A stretch of 45,183 nucleotides of DNA, taken from an uncultured Pelagibacteraceae bacterium (GTDB taxonomy: Bacteria > Pseudomonadota > Alphaproteobacteria > Pelagibacterales > Pelagibacteraceae). A program made the translations under genes and the position numbers. The notes beneath the pieces are model-generated. The model was given only the letters and a program-made list of their open reading frames with translations, had not been told where the DNA came from and ran no database searches. Shown here piece after piece: positions 10,105 to 21,072 of the stretch (within the stretch, counting starts at the first letter, position 1; each line of letters begins with the position of its first letter). The stretch is taken from NCBI GenBank assembly GCA_902622825.1, contig CACNRH010000006.1, forward strand, positions 1-45,183. The letters run 5' to 3'.

Positions 10105-11061
10105 ATGAAAAAAAAAATTACTTTAATCGGGGCTGGTCAAATAGGAGGTACATTAGCACACCTTGCAGCTTTGAAAAAAATTGGTGACGTTGTTTTATTT
10201 GATGTCGCTAAAGGTCTTGCAACAGGCAAAGCCTTAGATATAGCCCAATCAGCTCCAATTGAAAATTTTGATATTAAAATCTCTGGAACTGACAATTATA
10301 ATGACACAAAAAATTCTGATGTCATAATTATAACTGCGGGCGTTCCTAGAAAACCTGGCATGACAAGAGATGACTTGTTAGGTATAAACCTCAAAATTAT
10401 AAAGGAGGTAGCCGAGGGAATAAAAAAGACATCTCCAGAAGCATTTGTTATTTGTATTACTAATCCGCTAGATGTAATAGTGATGGCTCTACAGAAATAT
10501 ACTGGATTTTCAAAAAATAAAGTTGTGGGTATGGCAGGAATACTTGATTCCTCGAGGTTCAAATACTTTTTATCCTTAGAGCTGAAAGTCAACCCTTATA
10601 AAATTAAATCATTTGTTTTGGGTGGTCATGGTGACACTATGGTTTCTATGGTAAATCATACAATAGTTGATGGTAAAAATTTAAGTGATTTGATTAAGTC
10701 AGGAAATATTAGTCAAAGCAAAGTTGAAGAAATAGTCGAGAGAACAAAAAATGGTGGAGCTGAGATAGTAAAACATTTGCAAAAGGGTTCTGCCTTTTAT
10801 GCACCCGCATCTTCTGGCATAGAAATGGCAGAAAGTTATTTAAAAGATCAAAAAAAAGAGCTGCCTTGTGCTGCCTATTTACAAGGAGAGTATGGCGTTA
10901 AAGATTTATATGTCGGGGTACCAGTAATAATAGGAAAAAAAGGTGTCGAAAAAGTCGTTCAGATAAATCTTGACGAAAATGAAAAAAAACTATTCCAAAA
11001 CTCAATAAAGGCTGTAAAAGAATTATTTGATGCAGCAAAAAAAATTGACCCGTCTCTTTAA
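10105..11061 (+). CDS. mdh: Malate dehydrogenase
   Basis: Mdh interconverts malate and oxaloacetate with NAD. It belongs to the LDH-like group typical of alphaproteobacteria: [13 protein letters not shown] nucleotide fold, [17 protein letters not shown] with the two substrate arginines, [20 protein letters not shown] and catalytic His175 in GGHGDTMV. The Arg/Gly pattern PRKPGMTR favours malate over lactate specificity. Length (318 aa) is normal. The next gene starts inside it (32 bp overlap). In many alphaproteobacteria mdh is followed directly by sucC; here two extra genes intervene. Confidence 0.97.
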   Translation: MKKKITLIGAGQIGGTLAHLAALKKIGDVVLFDVAKGLATGKALDIAQSAPIENFDIKISGTDNYNDTKNSDVIIITAGVPRKPGMTRDDLLGINLKIIKEVAEGIKKTSPEAFVICITNPLDVIVMALQKYTGFSKNKVVGMAGILDSSRFKYFLSLELKVNPYKIKSFVLGGHGDTMVSMVNHTIVDGKNLSDLIKSGNISQSKVEEIVERTKNGGAEIVKHLQKGSAFYAPASSGIEMAESYLKDQKKELPCAAYLQGEYGVKDLYVGVPVIIGKKGVEKVVQINLDENEKKLFQNSIKAVKELFDAAKKIDPSL

Positions 11062-12595
11062 TAATTTTAACTTTATCTTTGTTCTAGCTATAATCTCATT
11101 TTTTGTTAATAAATATTATTCATCACAGGGCGTAATGCCTTTGGATAATTTTGTTCTCTATAACGGCGGTTACAAAGTATTAAACGGATATGTGCCCTTC
11201 AATGATTACTGGTTAGTAACTGGACCATTACTTGATTACTTAAATGCATTTTACTTTAAGATTTTTGGTGTTAATTGGAGTGCGTATACTACGCATTCTT
11301 CAACATTCAATTCAATTATAACAATTTTGACCTACATTTTTTTAATCAGTATTGGATTAAAAAAAGAGTGGTCTTTTATTTACTCCTTGTTTTTTGCATT
11401 TTTAATGTATCCGGTGGTTGGGACACCTTTTGTTGATCATCACTCCACAATATTCCTTTTAATCGGGTATTATTTGTTCATCATTTCAATAGTGAGTAAA
11501 AGACACTATATACTTTATTTTATCCCTCTAATTATGGTTTTGGGATTTTTGTCCAAACAAACACCTGCTGCGTATGGTATTTTTGGAATTATTTTTACAG
11601 TTTGCCTATTATTTTTTATAGATAAGAAAAAATGTTTTCAATTATTCAGATATCTTATCTTTGGATCTGCAGGAGCGATAATATTTATTTTCATATTTTT
11701 TACTATAACAAAAATTAACTTTCAAAATTTTTATACTCAATATATCTTATTTTCACAAACAATAGGCAAGTTCCGACTTTCGCAATATCAATTTGAATTT
11801 TTTCCAATTATTAATCAGTTTAAATTTATTATCTTTTATCTAATTTTTATTTCATATTTTTTATATAAGTCTGTAATTAAAAATCAAAAAGAAGATTATT
11901 TTATATTGAGCTTAGTTTTATTACCATCTTTAATTCTTATTTTCCATCAATTGATTACATTAAATCAAGAGTTTATTTTTTTTCTTATTCCTTTGCTTGC
12001 AGGCATAACTCACAAATATCTAATCAAAATTAAAATTAATTCAAATTACCTTCTTATATTATCTATAATGATATGTTTTATAGGCACAGCAAAATACCAT
12101 TACAGATTTAATGAGCTTAGAAAATTTAATGAGCTGGAAAAAGTCAACCTAAATTTATCTCAGGATGCAAATCAAATTCATAAGTCTCTTGATGGCTTGA
12201 AATGGATTACATATTTAAACCCTAATGACCCAGTATTTGAGATAAACCAGATAAAAAAAGCCTTAGATTTAATTAGCAATAATTCAAAAAATAAGATGCT
12301 TATAACACAGTATCAATTCATCGGTCCTGCATTAAAAATATTTGATAATTCACCAAATCAATGGCACCATGCAACTGTAAGCTTTCCCGTCAAAGGTCAA
12401 AAATATTTTGATGAGTACAAAAATTTTTTCGTTGATAAAATTATAAAGCGAAAGATTGATGGAATTTATGTCGTAGGCAAAGAGGATGAAAATATACCTC
12501 AACTTGTTCTAGATAGGGATTGTCTTAATAAGGAAATTATTGATGAAATAATTTTCTACTATTCTATTAACAAAAAATGTAAAGATTTTAAATGA
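11030..12595 (+). CDS. Polytopic membrane protein, GT-C glycosyltransferase-like
   Basis: The 521 aa protein has about ten hydrophobic segments spread over the first ~360 residues and then a ~160-residue hydrophilic C-terminal domain. The first extracytoplasmic loop after TM1 contains MPLDNF...[29 protein letters not shown], resembling the acidic first loop of GT39/ArnT-type, polyprenyl-phosphate-sugar-dependent enzymes. I infer transfer of a sugar to a lipid or surface glycan; no specific substrate can be given. ATG 11030 gives a 32 bp overlap with mdh; an in-frame TTG precedes it. It is visibly richer in Phe, Ile and A/T than the flanking TCA genes, and overlaps the FkbM gene by 4 bp. Confidence 0.7.
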   Translation: MQQKKLTRLFNNFNFIFVLAIISFFVNKYYSSQGVMPLDNFVLYNGGYKVLNGYVPFNDYWLVTGPLLDYLNAFYFKIFGVNWSAYTTHSSTFNSIITILTYIFLISIGLKKEWSFIYSLFFAFLMYPVVGTPFVDHHSTIFLLIGYYLFIISIVSKRHYILYFIPLIMVLGFLSKQTPAAYGIFGIIFTVCLLFFIDKKKCFQLFRYLIFGSAGAIIFIFIFFTITKINFQNFYTQYILFSQTIGKFRLSQYQFEFFPIINQFKFIIFYLIFISYFLYKSVIKNQKEDYFILSLVLLPSLILIFHQLITLNQEFIFFLIPLLAGITHKYLIKIKINSNYLLILSIMICFIGTAKYHYRFNELRKFNELEKVNLNLSQDANQIHKSLDGLKWITYLNPNDPVFEINQIKKALDLISNNSKNKMLITQYQFIGPALKIFDNSPNQWHHATVSFPVKGQKYFDEYKNFFVDKIIKRKIDGIYVVGKEDENIPQLVLDRDCLNKEIIDEIIFYYSINKKCKDFK

Positions 12596-13314
12596 AAGTA
12601 CTAAAATATTTAGCAATACTATTATTTGATTTCATTGATAAATATATTCATCAAAAAAATATCGTAAAATTTCTTAAAAAAAAAAATTTTGATATATCGT
12701 CCTATATTGATATAGGGGCGCATAAAGGGACTTATATAGATTTGTTCCTTAGTAATTTTCATTTAAGAAAAGTTTTCGCATTTGAACCTCAACCGGGAAT
12801 TTTTAAAAAACTAAAAAAAAAGTACAAAAAACAATTCATAAAAAAATATGACTTTGCCATCTCAAATTCTAACGGGTTTAAGGTTCTTAAGTTAAATAAG
12901 CACGACTTAACGTCATCTTTTACAAATTTAAATGAAGATAATTTATACCTAAGGCTTAAGTCTAAATTATTTGAAACAAAATTAAAAAATATTTATTACA
13001 AAGAAATAAAAGTTAAAACAATAAAACTTTCAACCTTTATTTCTAAAAATAAAATTAAGAAAGTTGATTTATTGAAGATAGATACCGAAGGTCATGAGAT
13101 GCAGGTGTTGAAAGGATTAAGTAGTGAGATAAAAAAAATTAAGGTAATATTAATCGAATTTCATAAATCTACTATTTACAAGGGTTACGATGCTAATAAA
13201 ATCCATAATCATCTGGTAAAAAACAACTTTATATTAAAAAAAAATATTAAGTTTCCACTAACCACATTCGAAGATAGAATATACGTAAACAAGAAAAATA
13301 TTGAAGTATTTTAA
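12592..13314 (+). CDS. FkbM-family SAM-dependent methyltransferase
   Basis: FkbM-type methyltransferases usually O-methylate sugars or polyketides. The SAM motif IDIGAHKGTYIDLF is near residue 37, the acidic strand-2 end FAFEPQP near 60, and the family hallmark DLLKIDTEGHEMQVLKG near 160, then VILIEFH. Length (240 aa) fits the family. The start overlaps the membrane GT-like gene in an ATGA arrangement, so the two are probably co-translated and act on the same glycan (inference). Codon use is strongly A-rich and Lys-rich. The pair interrupts the mdh-suc order and may be a lineage-specific insertion. Confidence 0.85.
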   Translation: MKVLKYLAILLFDFIDKYIHQKNIVKFLKKKNFDISSYIDIGAHKGTYIDLFLSNFHLRKVFAFEPQPGIFKKLKKKYKKQFIKKYDFAISNSNGFKVLKLNKHDLTSSFTNLNEDNLYLRLKSKLFETKLKNIYYKEIKVKTIKLSTFISKNKIKKVDLLKIDTEGHEMQVLKGLSSEIKKIKVILIEFHKSTIYKGYDANKIHNHLVKNNFILKKNIKFPLTTFEDRIYVNKKNIEVF

Positions 13315-13343
13315 AAATAGTTTAGTTATTGTCTCAATTAGCA

Positions 13344-14504
13344 ATGAATATTCACGAACATCAAGCTAAAGATTTATTAAAAGAATTCGGCGCTCCTGTT
13401 TCGAGGGGTGTTACAATTTTTAATACCGAAGAAATTGCATCTAGAATTAAAGATTTAGATTTTAAGGAATTCGTTGTTAAGGCACAAATACATGCAGGTG
13501 GAAGAGGAAAGGCAGGAGGTGTCAAATTAGTCAAAAATAAATCTGACCTTAAAAAGGAAGTAGAGCTGATGTTTGGAAAAACACTAATTACTCACCAAAC
13601 AGGACCAAAAGGAAAAGAAGTTAAACGAGTTTATGTAGAAGAAGCTTCAGATATAGAGACCGAACTATACTTATCTTGTGTTATCGACAGAGCTAGTTCA
13701 AAAATAGCTTTTATTTCTAGTACATCAGGTGGAATGGATATAGAAAAAGTTGCTAAAGAAACACCAAATAAAATCTCAACTGTAAAATTTGAATTTAAGA
13801 CAGAATTATCAGAAAAAAACATAAAAGAAATTCTTAATAATCTTAAATTGAATACTGAAAACTTTAATCAAGCAAAAAAAGTTGTTAACGCAATTTATCA
13901 AATATTAATTAAAAAAGATGCAACTTTAATTGAAATTAATCCCTTAATAATAACGAAGGAGGGTGAAATAAAATGTCTGGACGCAAAAATAAATTTTGAT
14001 GATAACGCGATTTTTCGTAGACCGGAAATACATAAACTCAGAGACCTAAACGAAGAGGATGCAAAGGAAATCGAAGCTAGTAAAAATGATTTAGCATACA
14101 TTAAACTTGATGGTTCTATAGGTTGCATGGTAAATGGAGCAGGGCTAGCTATGGCAACCATGGACATTATTAAACTATATGGTTCAGAGCCAGCGAACTT
14201 CTTAGACGTCGGGGGTGGCGCTAGTAAAGAGAAAGTCTCGGCTGCCTTTAAACTAATTTTATCTGACAAAAATGTTAAAGGTATTTTAATAAACATATTT
14301 GGAGGTATTATGAGATGTGATGTTTTAGCCCAAGGTGTAGTTGAGGCCGCGAAAGAAACCAAATTATCAGTTCCTCTCGTCGTTCGTCTTGCGGGAACTA
14401 ACTATGAAAAAGGCAATAAGATATTGGAGAATTCAAATCTCAAGATATTATCAGCAGATGATTTGAATGACGCGGCTAAGAAAATTGTAGAGGCTGTGAG
14501 TTAA
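13344..14504 (+). CDS. sucC: Succinyl-CoA synthetase beta subunit (ADP-forming)
   Basis: SucC binds nucleotide and, with SucD, makes ATP from succinyl-CoA. The N-terminal MNIHEHQAKDLLKEFG is the conserved family start, so ATG 13344 is chosen over the in-frame TTG at 13329; this gives 386 aa, the standard length. ATP-grasp features KAQIHAGGRGKAGGVKL, IEINPL, LDAKINFDDNA and GCMVNGAGLAMATMD, and the C-terminal FLDVGGGAS...INIFGGIMRCD are visible. sucD follows with no gap. Confidence 0.97.
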   Translation: MNIHEHQAKDLLKEFGAPVSRGVTIFNTEEIASRIKDLDFKEFVVKAQIHAGGRGKAGGVKLVKNKSDLKKEVELMFGKTLITHQTGPKGKEVKRVYVEEASDIETELYLSCVIDRASSKIAFISSTSGGMDIEKVAKETPNKISTVKFEFKTELSEKNIKEILNNLKLNTENFNQAKKVVNAIYQILIKKDATLIEINPLIITKEGEIKCLDAKINFDDNAIFRRPEIHKLRDLNEEDAKEIEASKNDLAYIKLDGSIGCMVNGAGLAMATMDIIKLYGSEPANFLDVGGGASKEKVSAAFKLILSDKNVKGILINIFGGIMRCDVLAQGVVEAAKETKLSVPLVVRLAGTNYEKGNKILENSNLKILSADDLNDAAKKIVEAVS

Positions 14505-15380
14505 ATGTCAGTATTAGTAAATAAAAACACAAAAGTAATTTGCCAAGGTTTTACGGGTAAACATGGAACATTTCATTCAGAACAAGCTCTTAATTATGGA
14601 ACCAAACTTGTTGGAGGCGTTACCCCAAAAAAAGGAGGTCAAAAACATCTTGGTCTTCCAGTATACAATTCAGTTTTTGAAGCCAAGGAGGAACTCAAAC
14701 CAGATGCTACAATGATATATGTCCCACCAAAATTTGCTGCAGATGCCATCATTGAGGCCTCGGATGCTGAAATAGAACTTATTGTTTGTATAACTGAGGG
14801 AATTCCAATTATTGATATGTTAAAAGTTAAAAGCAAAATTTATAAAAGTAAAAGTAGATTGATTGGACCCAACTGTCCAGGAATTATAACCCCAGATGAA
14901 TGTAAAATAGGAATAATGCCAGGTAATATTCATAAAAAAGGATCCGTGGGTATAGTCTCTAGATCTGGAACTTTAACTTATGAGGCTGTGGCACAAACAT
15001 CGATCAATGGTATTGGTCAATCAACCTGTATAGGCATTGGTGGAGATCCAATAAATGGTACAAATTTTATTGATTGTTTAGATTTATTTTTAAAGGACGA
15101 TAAGACTCAATCAATTATTATGATTGGTGAGATTGGAGGTTCTGCAGAAGAAGAGGCAGCCGATTTTTTAAAGAAATCTAAAATCAAAAAACCAACAGTT
15201 GGTTTTGTTGCAGGACTAACTGCCCCTCCAGGTAGAAGAATGGGCCATGCTGGAGCTATAATTTCTGGAGGTAAAGGTGGAGCTGAAGATAAAATTGAGA
15301 AAATGAAATCAGCTGACATAATTATATCAAAATCACCTGCTGATATAGGTAAAACTTTGTATAATAAACTTAATAGTTAA
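14505..15380 (+). CDS. sucD: Succinyl-CoA synthetase alpha subunit
   Basis: SucD binds CoA and carries the phosphohistidine intermediate. The CoA-binding [16 protein letters not shown] lies near the N terminus, [11 protein letters not shown] in the middle, and the active-site His in [14 protein letters not shown] near residue 247. The segment [10 protein letters not shown]...[12 protein letters not shown] is typical. At 291 aa it is full length. It forms the tight pair sucC-sucD, then a 27 bp gap leads to sucA. Confidence 0.98.
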   Translation: MSVLVNKNTKVICQGFTGKHGTFHSEQALNYGTKLVGGVTPKKGGQKHLGLPVYNSVFEAKEELKPDATMIYVPPKFAADAIIEASDAEIELIVCITEGIPIIDMLKVKSKIYKSKSRLIGPNCPGIITPDECKIGIMPGNIHKKGSVGIVSRSGTLTYEAVAQTSINGIGQSTCIGIGGDPINGTNFIDCLDLFLKDDKTQSIIMIGEIGGSAEEEAADFLKKSKIKKPTVGFVAGLTAPPGRRMGHAGAIISGGKGGAEDKIEKMKSADIIISKSPADIGKTLYNKLNS

Positions 15381-15407
15381 ATTTTATTTTTGTGATAAAC
15401 TAAGAAA

Positions 15408-18308
15408 ATGTCATCAATTAAAGATAACGATATATATAAAAAAACCTCATTTTTAGCTGGAGTTAATTCGAAACAAATAGAGGAACTATATATCCAATAT
15501 CTCGAAAATCCGTCTTCACTGACCTCAGACTGGAGAAATTTTTTTCAAGGTTTGGGAGATGAGGAAAAAAATATTATTGATAATTCTAACGGCCCAAGTT
15601 GGTCTCGTAAAAAACCAATAAAAATAAAAATAGATAAGAGTATAAAAATCAATTTAGAAAAGGAAAATTCATCTTCTGATTTGAAAGATGTTTCTGTCAC
15701 ACAAGCAGCCAAGGACTCGGTCAGAGCGATCATGCTGATCAGAGCTTATCGAATTAGAGGTCATTTAATTGCCAATTTAGATCCATTGGACATTCAACAG
15801 AGAGATGAACACCCAGAACTAAAGCCAGAAACATATGGTTTTACTCAAAAAGATTACAATAGAGATATTTTTCTCGATGGAGTTCTTGGATTACAAAAGG
15901 CAAATTTAAATACAATTTTAAAAATCTTAAAGAAAACTTATTCCTCAAATATCGGCTATGAATTTATGCATATGGGAGATCCACAAGAAAAAGCTTGGAT
16001 AAGAGATAGAATAGAAGGTCCTGAGAAAGAAATTACCTTTACGGAAAATGGAAGAAAAGCAATATTAAATAAAATATTACAAGCGGAGGGCTTTGAAAAA
16101 TATTTACATGTAAAATTTGTTGGAACTAAAAGATTTGGATTAGATGGAGCTGAGTCGCTGATACCTGCTTTAGAGCAAATTATTAAAAGAGGTGGTAATT
16201 TAGGAGTAAAGGAAATCAAAATTGGTATGCCTCACAGAGGAAGACTAAATGTTTTGGCCAATGTCATGGGAAAACCATTTAAAGCAATTTTCAGTGAATT
16301 TTTTGGTAAATCGGTTTCTGCCAAGAAAGATTTTGAAGGTGATGTAAAATATCATTTGGGGGCATCTTCTAATAGGGAGTTTGATGGTAATGTTGTACAT
16401 ATCAGCTTAACAGACAATCCTTCTCACCTTGAAGCAGTTAATCCAGTAGTTTTAGGTCAAGTTAGAGCTAAGCAGTTTTTTCACAAAGATCCTGAGAGAA
16501 AAAAAGTTGTTCCAGTTTTAATTCATGGTGATGCTGCATTCGCAGGTCAGGGAGTTGTCGCTGAATGTTTTGCAATGTCAGGTTTACCAGGTCACAATAT
16601 TGGAGGAACAATACATGTTATAGTTAATAATCAAATAGGTTTCACAACTGCACCAAGATTTGCAAGATCATCACCTTACCCTTCAGATGTTGCAAAGCTG
16701 TCTCAAGCGCCAATTTTCCATGTTAATGGAGATGACCCCGAGGCAGTTGTGCATTGTGCAAAAGTAGCAACTGAATATAGACAGAAATTTAATAGGGATG
16801 TAGTAATTGATATGGTTTGTTACAGGCGATTTGGTCACAACGAGGGAGACGAACCATCTTTTACACAACCATTGATGTATAAAAAGATTAAGTCACATCC
16901 AACAACATTAAATATTTATAGCGAAACCATTGCTAATGACGGACTTTTGACCCGAGATCAAATTTCGAAACAAAAAGAAGATTTTAAAAAATTTTTAGAA
17001 AAAGAGTACAAAGCCTCTGAAACTTATAAATCAGAATTAAAATGGTTTGAGGGTGTTTGGTCTAGATTTAAACCTGGTTTAGGTAAAGACAAAAGAGGTG
17101 TTAGTGGTGTAGATAAAGACAAATTAATGCAAATAGGAAAAAAAATTTCGACCTATCCAGCAGATTTTGTTATTCACAAAACTCTAGCAAAAGTTTTCAA
17201 ACAAAGATTCGATATGTTCGATAAAAATTTACCAATAGATTGGTCAACAGCAGAGGCATTGGCTTTTGGCACTCTACTAAATGAGGGTTTTTCAGTAAGA
17301 CTATCAGGGCAAGATTCTGGAAGAGGTACTTTTAGTCAAAGACACGCTGTTTTGAGAAATCAAGAAAATCATGACAGATATATTCCTTGTAATAACATTT
17401 CAAAAAAGCAAAAAAATATTGAGGTAATTGATAGTTTACTTTCCGAGTTAGCAGTACTAGGTTTTGAATTTGGTTATTCTCTTTCTGAACCAGAAACATT
17501 AGTCCTTTGGGAAGCGCAATTTGGAGATTTCGCCAATGGTGCTCAAGTGATAATTGATCAATTCATTACTTCTGGTGAAGCCAAGTGGGGTAGAGCTAGT
17601 GGACTGGTTATGTTATTACCGCACGGATATGAAGGTCAGGGTCCAGAACACTCTTCAGCAAGACTCGAAAGATTTTTGCAAATGTGCGCTGGCGAAAATA
17701 TTCAAGTAATGAATTGTACAACTCCCGCAAATTATTTCCATGCTTTAAGAAGACAAATACATCGAGCATTTAGAAAACCTTTAATACTGATGACACCAAA
17801 ATCCCTTTTGAGACATAAAAGGTGTGTCTCAACAATGAAGGATTTTACAAAAAAAAATTCATTTCATAGAATTTTAGAAGATGATGCCTATCACACTGAA
17901 AGTAATTTATTAACTTTAGCAGGAGATAAGAAAATATCAAAAGTTGTAATTTGCTCAGGTAAAATTTATTTTGATTTAATTGAGTCTCGTGAAAAAACTA
18001 AGAATAATAAAGTTGTCTTTATCAGAATAGAGCAGATTTACCCTTTCCCACTCAAAACATTGGCAAATTTAGTAAAGAGATACCCAAACGCAGAGTTCAT
18101 ATGGTGCCAAGAGGAACCAAAAAATATGGGTGCATGGAATACTGTAAGAATTTATATCGAAAGATCTATAGCTATGACTAAAATAGGTCAGTCAAAAGTT
18201 AGGTATGTAGGAAGAAAAGCCTCTTCATCAACTGCGACTGGAAATCTTAATAAACATGTTGCACAACAACGTGAAATATTAGAAAAGATAGTAGGTAAAT
18301 ATAATTAA
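15408..18308 (+). CDS. sucA: 2-oxoglutarate dehydrogenase E1 component
   Basis: SucA is the thiamine-diphosphate-dependent decarboxylase of the 2-oxoglutarate dehydrogenase complex. The N-terminal region has the E2-contact type sequence ([14 protein letters not shown]). The ThDP fold shows [59 protein letters not shown] and the [20 protein letters not shown] magnesium/ThDP region. The C-terminal half has [29 protein letters not shown] and [12 protein letters not shown]. It is 966 aa, close to the ~930-1000 aa norm, and overlaps sucB by one base. Confidence 0.98.
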   Translation: MSSIKDNDIYKKTSFLAGVNSKQIEELYIQYLENPSSLTSDWRNFFQGLGDEEKNIIDNSNGPSWSRKKPIKIKIDKSIKINLEKENSSSDLKDVSVTQAAKDSVRAIMLIRAYRIRGHLIANLDPLDIQQRDEHPELKPETYGFTQKDYNRDIFLDGVLGLQKANLNTILKILKKTYSSNIGYEFMHMGDPQEKAWIRDRIEGPEKEITFTENGRKAILNKILQAEGFEKYLHVKFVGTKRFGLDGAESLIPALEQIIKRGGNLGVKEIKIGMPHRGRLNVLANVMGKPFKAIFSEFFGKSVSAKKDFEGDVKYHLGASSNREFDGNVVHISLTDNPSHLEAVNPVVLGQVRAKQFFHKDPERKKVVPVLIHGDAAFAGQGVVAECFAMSGLPGHNIGGTIHVIVNNQIGFTTAPRFARSSPYPSDVAKLSQAPIFHVNGDDPEAVVHCAKVATEYRQKFNRDVVIDMVCYRRFGHNEGDEPSFTQPLMYKKIKSHPTTLNIYSETIANDGLLTRDQISKQKEDFKKFLEKEYKASETYKSELKWFEGVWSRFKPGLGKDKRGVSGVDKDKLMQIGKKISTYPADFVIHKTLAKVFKQRFDMFDKNLPIDWSTAEALAFGTLLNEGFSVRLSGQDSGRGTFSQRHAVLRNQENHDRYIPCNNISKKQKNIEVIDSLLSELAVLGFEFGYSLSEPETLVLWEAQFGDFANGAQVIIDQFITSGEAKWGRASGLVMLLPHGYEGQGPEHSSARLERFLQMCAGENIQVMNCTTPANYFHALRRQIHRAFRKPLILMTPKSLLRHKRCVSTMKDFTKKNSFHRILEDDAYHTESNLLTLAGDKKISKVVICSGKIYFDLIESREKTKNNKVVFIRIEQIYPFPLKTLANLVKRYPNAEFIWCQEEPKNMGAWNTVRIYIERSIAMTKIGQSKVRYVGRKASSSTATGNLNKHVAQQREILEKIVGKYN

Positions 18309-19633
18309 TGTCCAATAAAATATTAGTTCCAACCTTAGGCGAGTCAATAACAGAGGCAACTGTTGCTAAGTGGTTGAAAACTAAAGGTGATAAGGTAACC
18401 TCTGATGAGCCAATTGTAGAATTAGAGACCGACAAGGTAAATGTTGAAGTTCCATCACCATCTAATGGAGTTTTAGAAAGTATTGCCGCTCAGGAGGGAC
18501 AGACTGTTAATGTCGGAGCATTATTAGGAGTAGTTGGCGCCAATAGTGTTGGAGCTGAGAAAAGTCAGGTAAGCCCGCAAAAAGAGTATAATCCCCCAAA
18601 AAAGAAAACTCTGGAAACTGATCAAAAAATTAAACAAAAGAAACAATATGCTGACAAACCTCTCATATTGAATGATGAGGAAAATAAACAAGAAACAAAT
18701 ATTAGAAAAGAAAAAATTGATAATGATCCTCTTATACTAACAGAAGAGATTAAAAAAAGTCCTAGCCCTTTTAAAGAAAAAAAAATAGCTCCGTCTGCCA
18801 GAAAAATTGCGGAAGAGGCAAACATTAATTTAAATCAAGTTAAAGGTAGTGGTAAAAATGGTCTAATTTTAAAAGGTGACATCTTAGCTTTAATGGGCGA
18901 AAAACCCGAACCTTCTGAGAGAAGATTGGCTCATGGTCCTGAAGAAAGAATTAAAATGACCAGATTAAGAATGACAATTGCTAAAAGATTAAAAGAAGCC
19001 CAAGAAAACGCCGCAATGCTTACTACATTCAACGAAGTTGATATGCACGAAGTAATTTCTATGAGAAGTAAATATAAAGATGAGTTTCAACAAAAATATA
19101 ACATCAAACTTGGTTTTATGTCTTTTTTTGTAAAAGCTTGCGTTTTAGGTTTAAAAAATTATCCTGCAATTAATGCTGAAATACAAGGTGACGAAATAGT
19201 TTATAAAAATTATTATAATATTAGTATCGCTGTCGGAACTGATAAGGGCTTAGTCGTTCCTGTATTAAGAAAAACAGATGAAATGTCATTTTCTGATATT
19301 GAAAAAGATATTAGCCGATTAGGTCAAAAAGCACGCGATGGAAAAATTACAATTGAGGATCTACAAGGAGGAACATTTACCATCACCAATGGTGGAATTT
19401 ATGGCTCAATGTTATCAACTCCAATCTTAAATCCACCTCAATCAGCAGTTTTGGGAATGCATAATATTATTGAAAGACCTATAGTTATAAATGGTGAAAT
19501 AAGCATCAGACCAATTATGTATATAGCTCTTTCGTACGATCATAGAATAATTGATGGTAAAGAAGCAGTGTCATTTTTAAAGATAATAAAAGATTCACTT
19601 GAAGAACCAAAGAGACTTTTTTTAAATTTATAA
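18308..19633 (+). CDS. sucB: 2-oxoglutarate dehydrogenase E2 (dihydrolipoamide succinyltransferase)
   Basis: SucB forms the core of the complex and transfers succinyl groups to CoA. It has one lipoyl domain with the lipoylated Lys43 in [10 protein letters not shown], a long hydrophilic linker at about residues 80-155, a peripheral-subunit-binding domain ([10 protein letters not shown]...[14 protein letters not shown], about 161-196) and a catalytic domain ending in [16 protein letters not shown] with the active-site His and Asp. The linker holds two imperfect copies of a DxPLILxxE unit. The domain order and 441 aa length are normal; lpdA follows after 4 bp. Confidence 0.97.
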   Translation: MSNKILVPTLGESITEATVAKWLKTKGDKVTSDEPIVELETDKVNVEVPSPSNGVLESIAAQEGQTVNVGALLGVVGANSVGAEKSQVSPQKEYNPPKKKTLETDQKIKQKKQYADKPLILNDEENKQETNIRKEKIDNDPLILTEEIKKSPSPFKEKKIAPSARKIAEEANINLNQVKGSGKNGLILKGDILALMGEKPEPSERRLAHGPEERIKMTRLRMTIAKRLKEAQENAAMLTTFNEVDMHEVISMRSKYKDEFQQKYNIKLGFMSFFVKACVLGLKNYPAINAEIQGDEIVYKNYYNISIAVGTDKGLVVPVLRKTDEMSFSDIEKDISRLGQKARDGKITIEDLQGGTFTITNGGIYGSMLSTPILNPPQSAVLGMHNIIERPIVINGEISIRPIMYIALSYDHRIIDGKEAVSFLKIIKDSLEEPKRLFLNL

Positions 19634-19637
19634 AAAA

Positions 19638-21044
19638 ATGAATAATGATCAATTTGATATAATTGTTATTGGGGGTGGTCCAGGAGGTTACGTTTGTGCG
19701 ATTAGAGCCGCCCAACTAGGATTAAAAGCGGCTTGCGTAGAAAGCAGAGGTACTCTTGGAGGAACATGTTTAAATGTTGGTTGCATACCATCCAAAAGCT
19801 TACTGAACTTATCAGAAAATTTCCATAAAGCGAAAAAGGATTTTAATAATCAAGGCATCGAAGTAGAGAACGTGAAGCTTAATATAAATAAAATGATGTC
19901 GAATAAAAATAAATCTGTTCAAGTTCTAACAAAAGGTATTGAATTTCTGTTCAAAAAAAACAAAGTAGAGTATCTAAAAGGAAAAGGAGTAATTTTTTCG
20001 CCTAATGATGTAGTGGTCTACGGCGATACTGGTAAAAAAAATTACAAAACTAAAAATATTGTGATTGCTACGGGTTCAAATCACTCAACTTTACCAGGGA
20101 TAGAAATCGATGAAAAAAATATTGTTTCATCAACAGGAGCTCTCTCATTAAATAAAGTGCCTAAACAATTAGTGGTTATAGGCGGTGGATATATTGGTCT
20201 TGAAATGGGATCTGTTTGGTCTAGACTTGGAGCCGAGGTTACTGTTATTGAATATCTAGATCATATAACACCCGGTATGGATAAAGAAATTTCACAAGAG
20301 TTTTTAAAAATACTAAAAAAACAAGGTATAAATTTTAAATTAAACTCTAAAGTAAGTTCCGTTAAAAATGTAAAAGAGCGAGTTGAAGTTAAATATCAAG
20401 ACAACAAGTCAAAGGAAAATGGTAGTATATTTGCTGATAAGGTTTTAGTATCAGTAGGCAGGAAACCTTACACAGAAGGGTTAAATTTATCAAAAATCGG
20501 TATAGAAAGAGATGAAAAAGGCAGAGTGAATGTCGATAATAAACTAAGAACATCAGTTAAAAATATATTCGCAATTGGTGACGTCATAAAAGGTCCAATG
20601 CTAGCACATAAAGCGGAAGAAGAAGGTATTGCGGTCGCAGAAATAGTTGCTGGTCAAGCAGGTCATGTAAACTACGAAGTTATACCCGGAGTAATCTATA
20701 CATCACCTGAAGTGGCAGCTGTTGGCAAGACTGAGGAGCAATTAAAGGGAGATAAAGTTGCATATAAAGTTGGCAAGTTTCCTTTTTTAGCCAATTCAAG
20801 GGCAAAAGTTAATAATGAAACTGAGGGTTTCGTAAAAATCCTTGCCGATGCAAAAACTGATAAAGTGTTAGGAGTTCATATTATAGGTCCGCACTGCGGA
20901 GATATGATTGCAGAGATGGCTTTGGCCATGGAGTTTGGCGCAAGTTCTGAGGATATTGCGAGAACTTGCCATGCTCATCCAACCCACACAGAGGCGATTA
21001 AAGAGGCCGCACTGGCTGTTGATAAAAGACCAATTCATTTCTAA
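19638..21044 (+). CDS. lpdA: Dihydrolipoamide dehydrogenase (E3)
   Basis: LpdA reoxidises the dihydrolipoyl groups of 2-oxoacid dehydrogenase complexes with FAD and NAD+. FAD fold [19 protein letters not shown], redox disulfide Cys44/Cys49 in [19 protein letters not shown] fold [36 protein letters not shown], and the C-terminal His-Glu active-site pair in HAHPTHTE are present. It is 468 aa, normal. Its place after sucB suggests a 2-oxoglutarate dehydrogenase assignment, although E3 is often shared with pyruvate dehydrogenase and glycine cleavage. Confidence 0.97.
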   Translation: MNNDQFDIIVIGGGPGGYVCAIRAAQLGLKAACVESRGTLGGTCLNVGCIPSKSLLNLSENFHKAKKDFNNQGIEVENVKLNINKMMSNKNKSVQVLTKGIEFLFKKNKVEYLKGKGVIFSPNDVVVYGDTGKKNYKTKNIVIATGSNHSTLPGIEIDEKNIVSSTGALSLNKVPKQLVVIGGGYIGLEMGSVWSRLGAEVTVIEYLDHITPGMDKEISQEFLKILKKQGINFKLNSKVSSVKNVKERVEVKYQDNKSKENGSIFADKVLVSVGRKPYTEGLNLSKIGIERDEKGRVNVDNKLRTSVKNIFAIGDVIKGPMLAHKAEEEGIAVAEIVAGQAGHVNYEVIPGVIYTSPEVAAVGKTEEQLKGDKVAYKVGKFPFLANSRAKVNNETEGFVKILADAKTDKVLGVHIIGPHCGDMIAEMALAMEFGASSEDIARTCHAHPTHTEAIKEAALAVDKRPIHF

Positions 21045-21072
21045 AATACGAATAATTTTATAGAATCCTCTT

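Noticed and set aside
11030-13314. Mobile element carrying the two glycan-type genes
   Set aside because: No transposase, integrase, terminal repeats, target duplication or tRNA is visible at either junction; only composition and position suggest an insertion.
13898-14362. 154-codon minus-strand frame inside sucC
   Set aside because: Ser/Ala/Phe-rich translation mirrors the sucC codons; no motif and no start signal.
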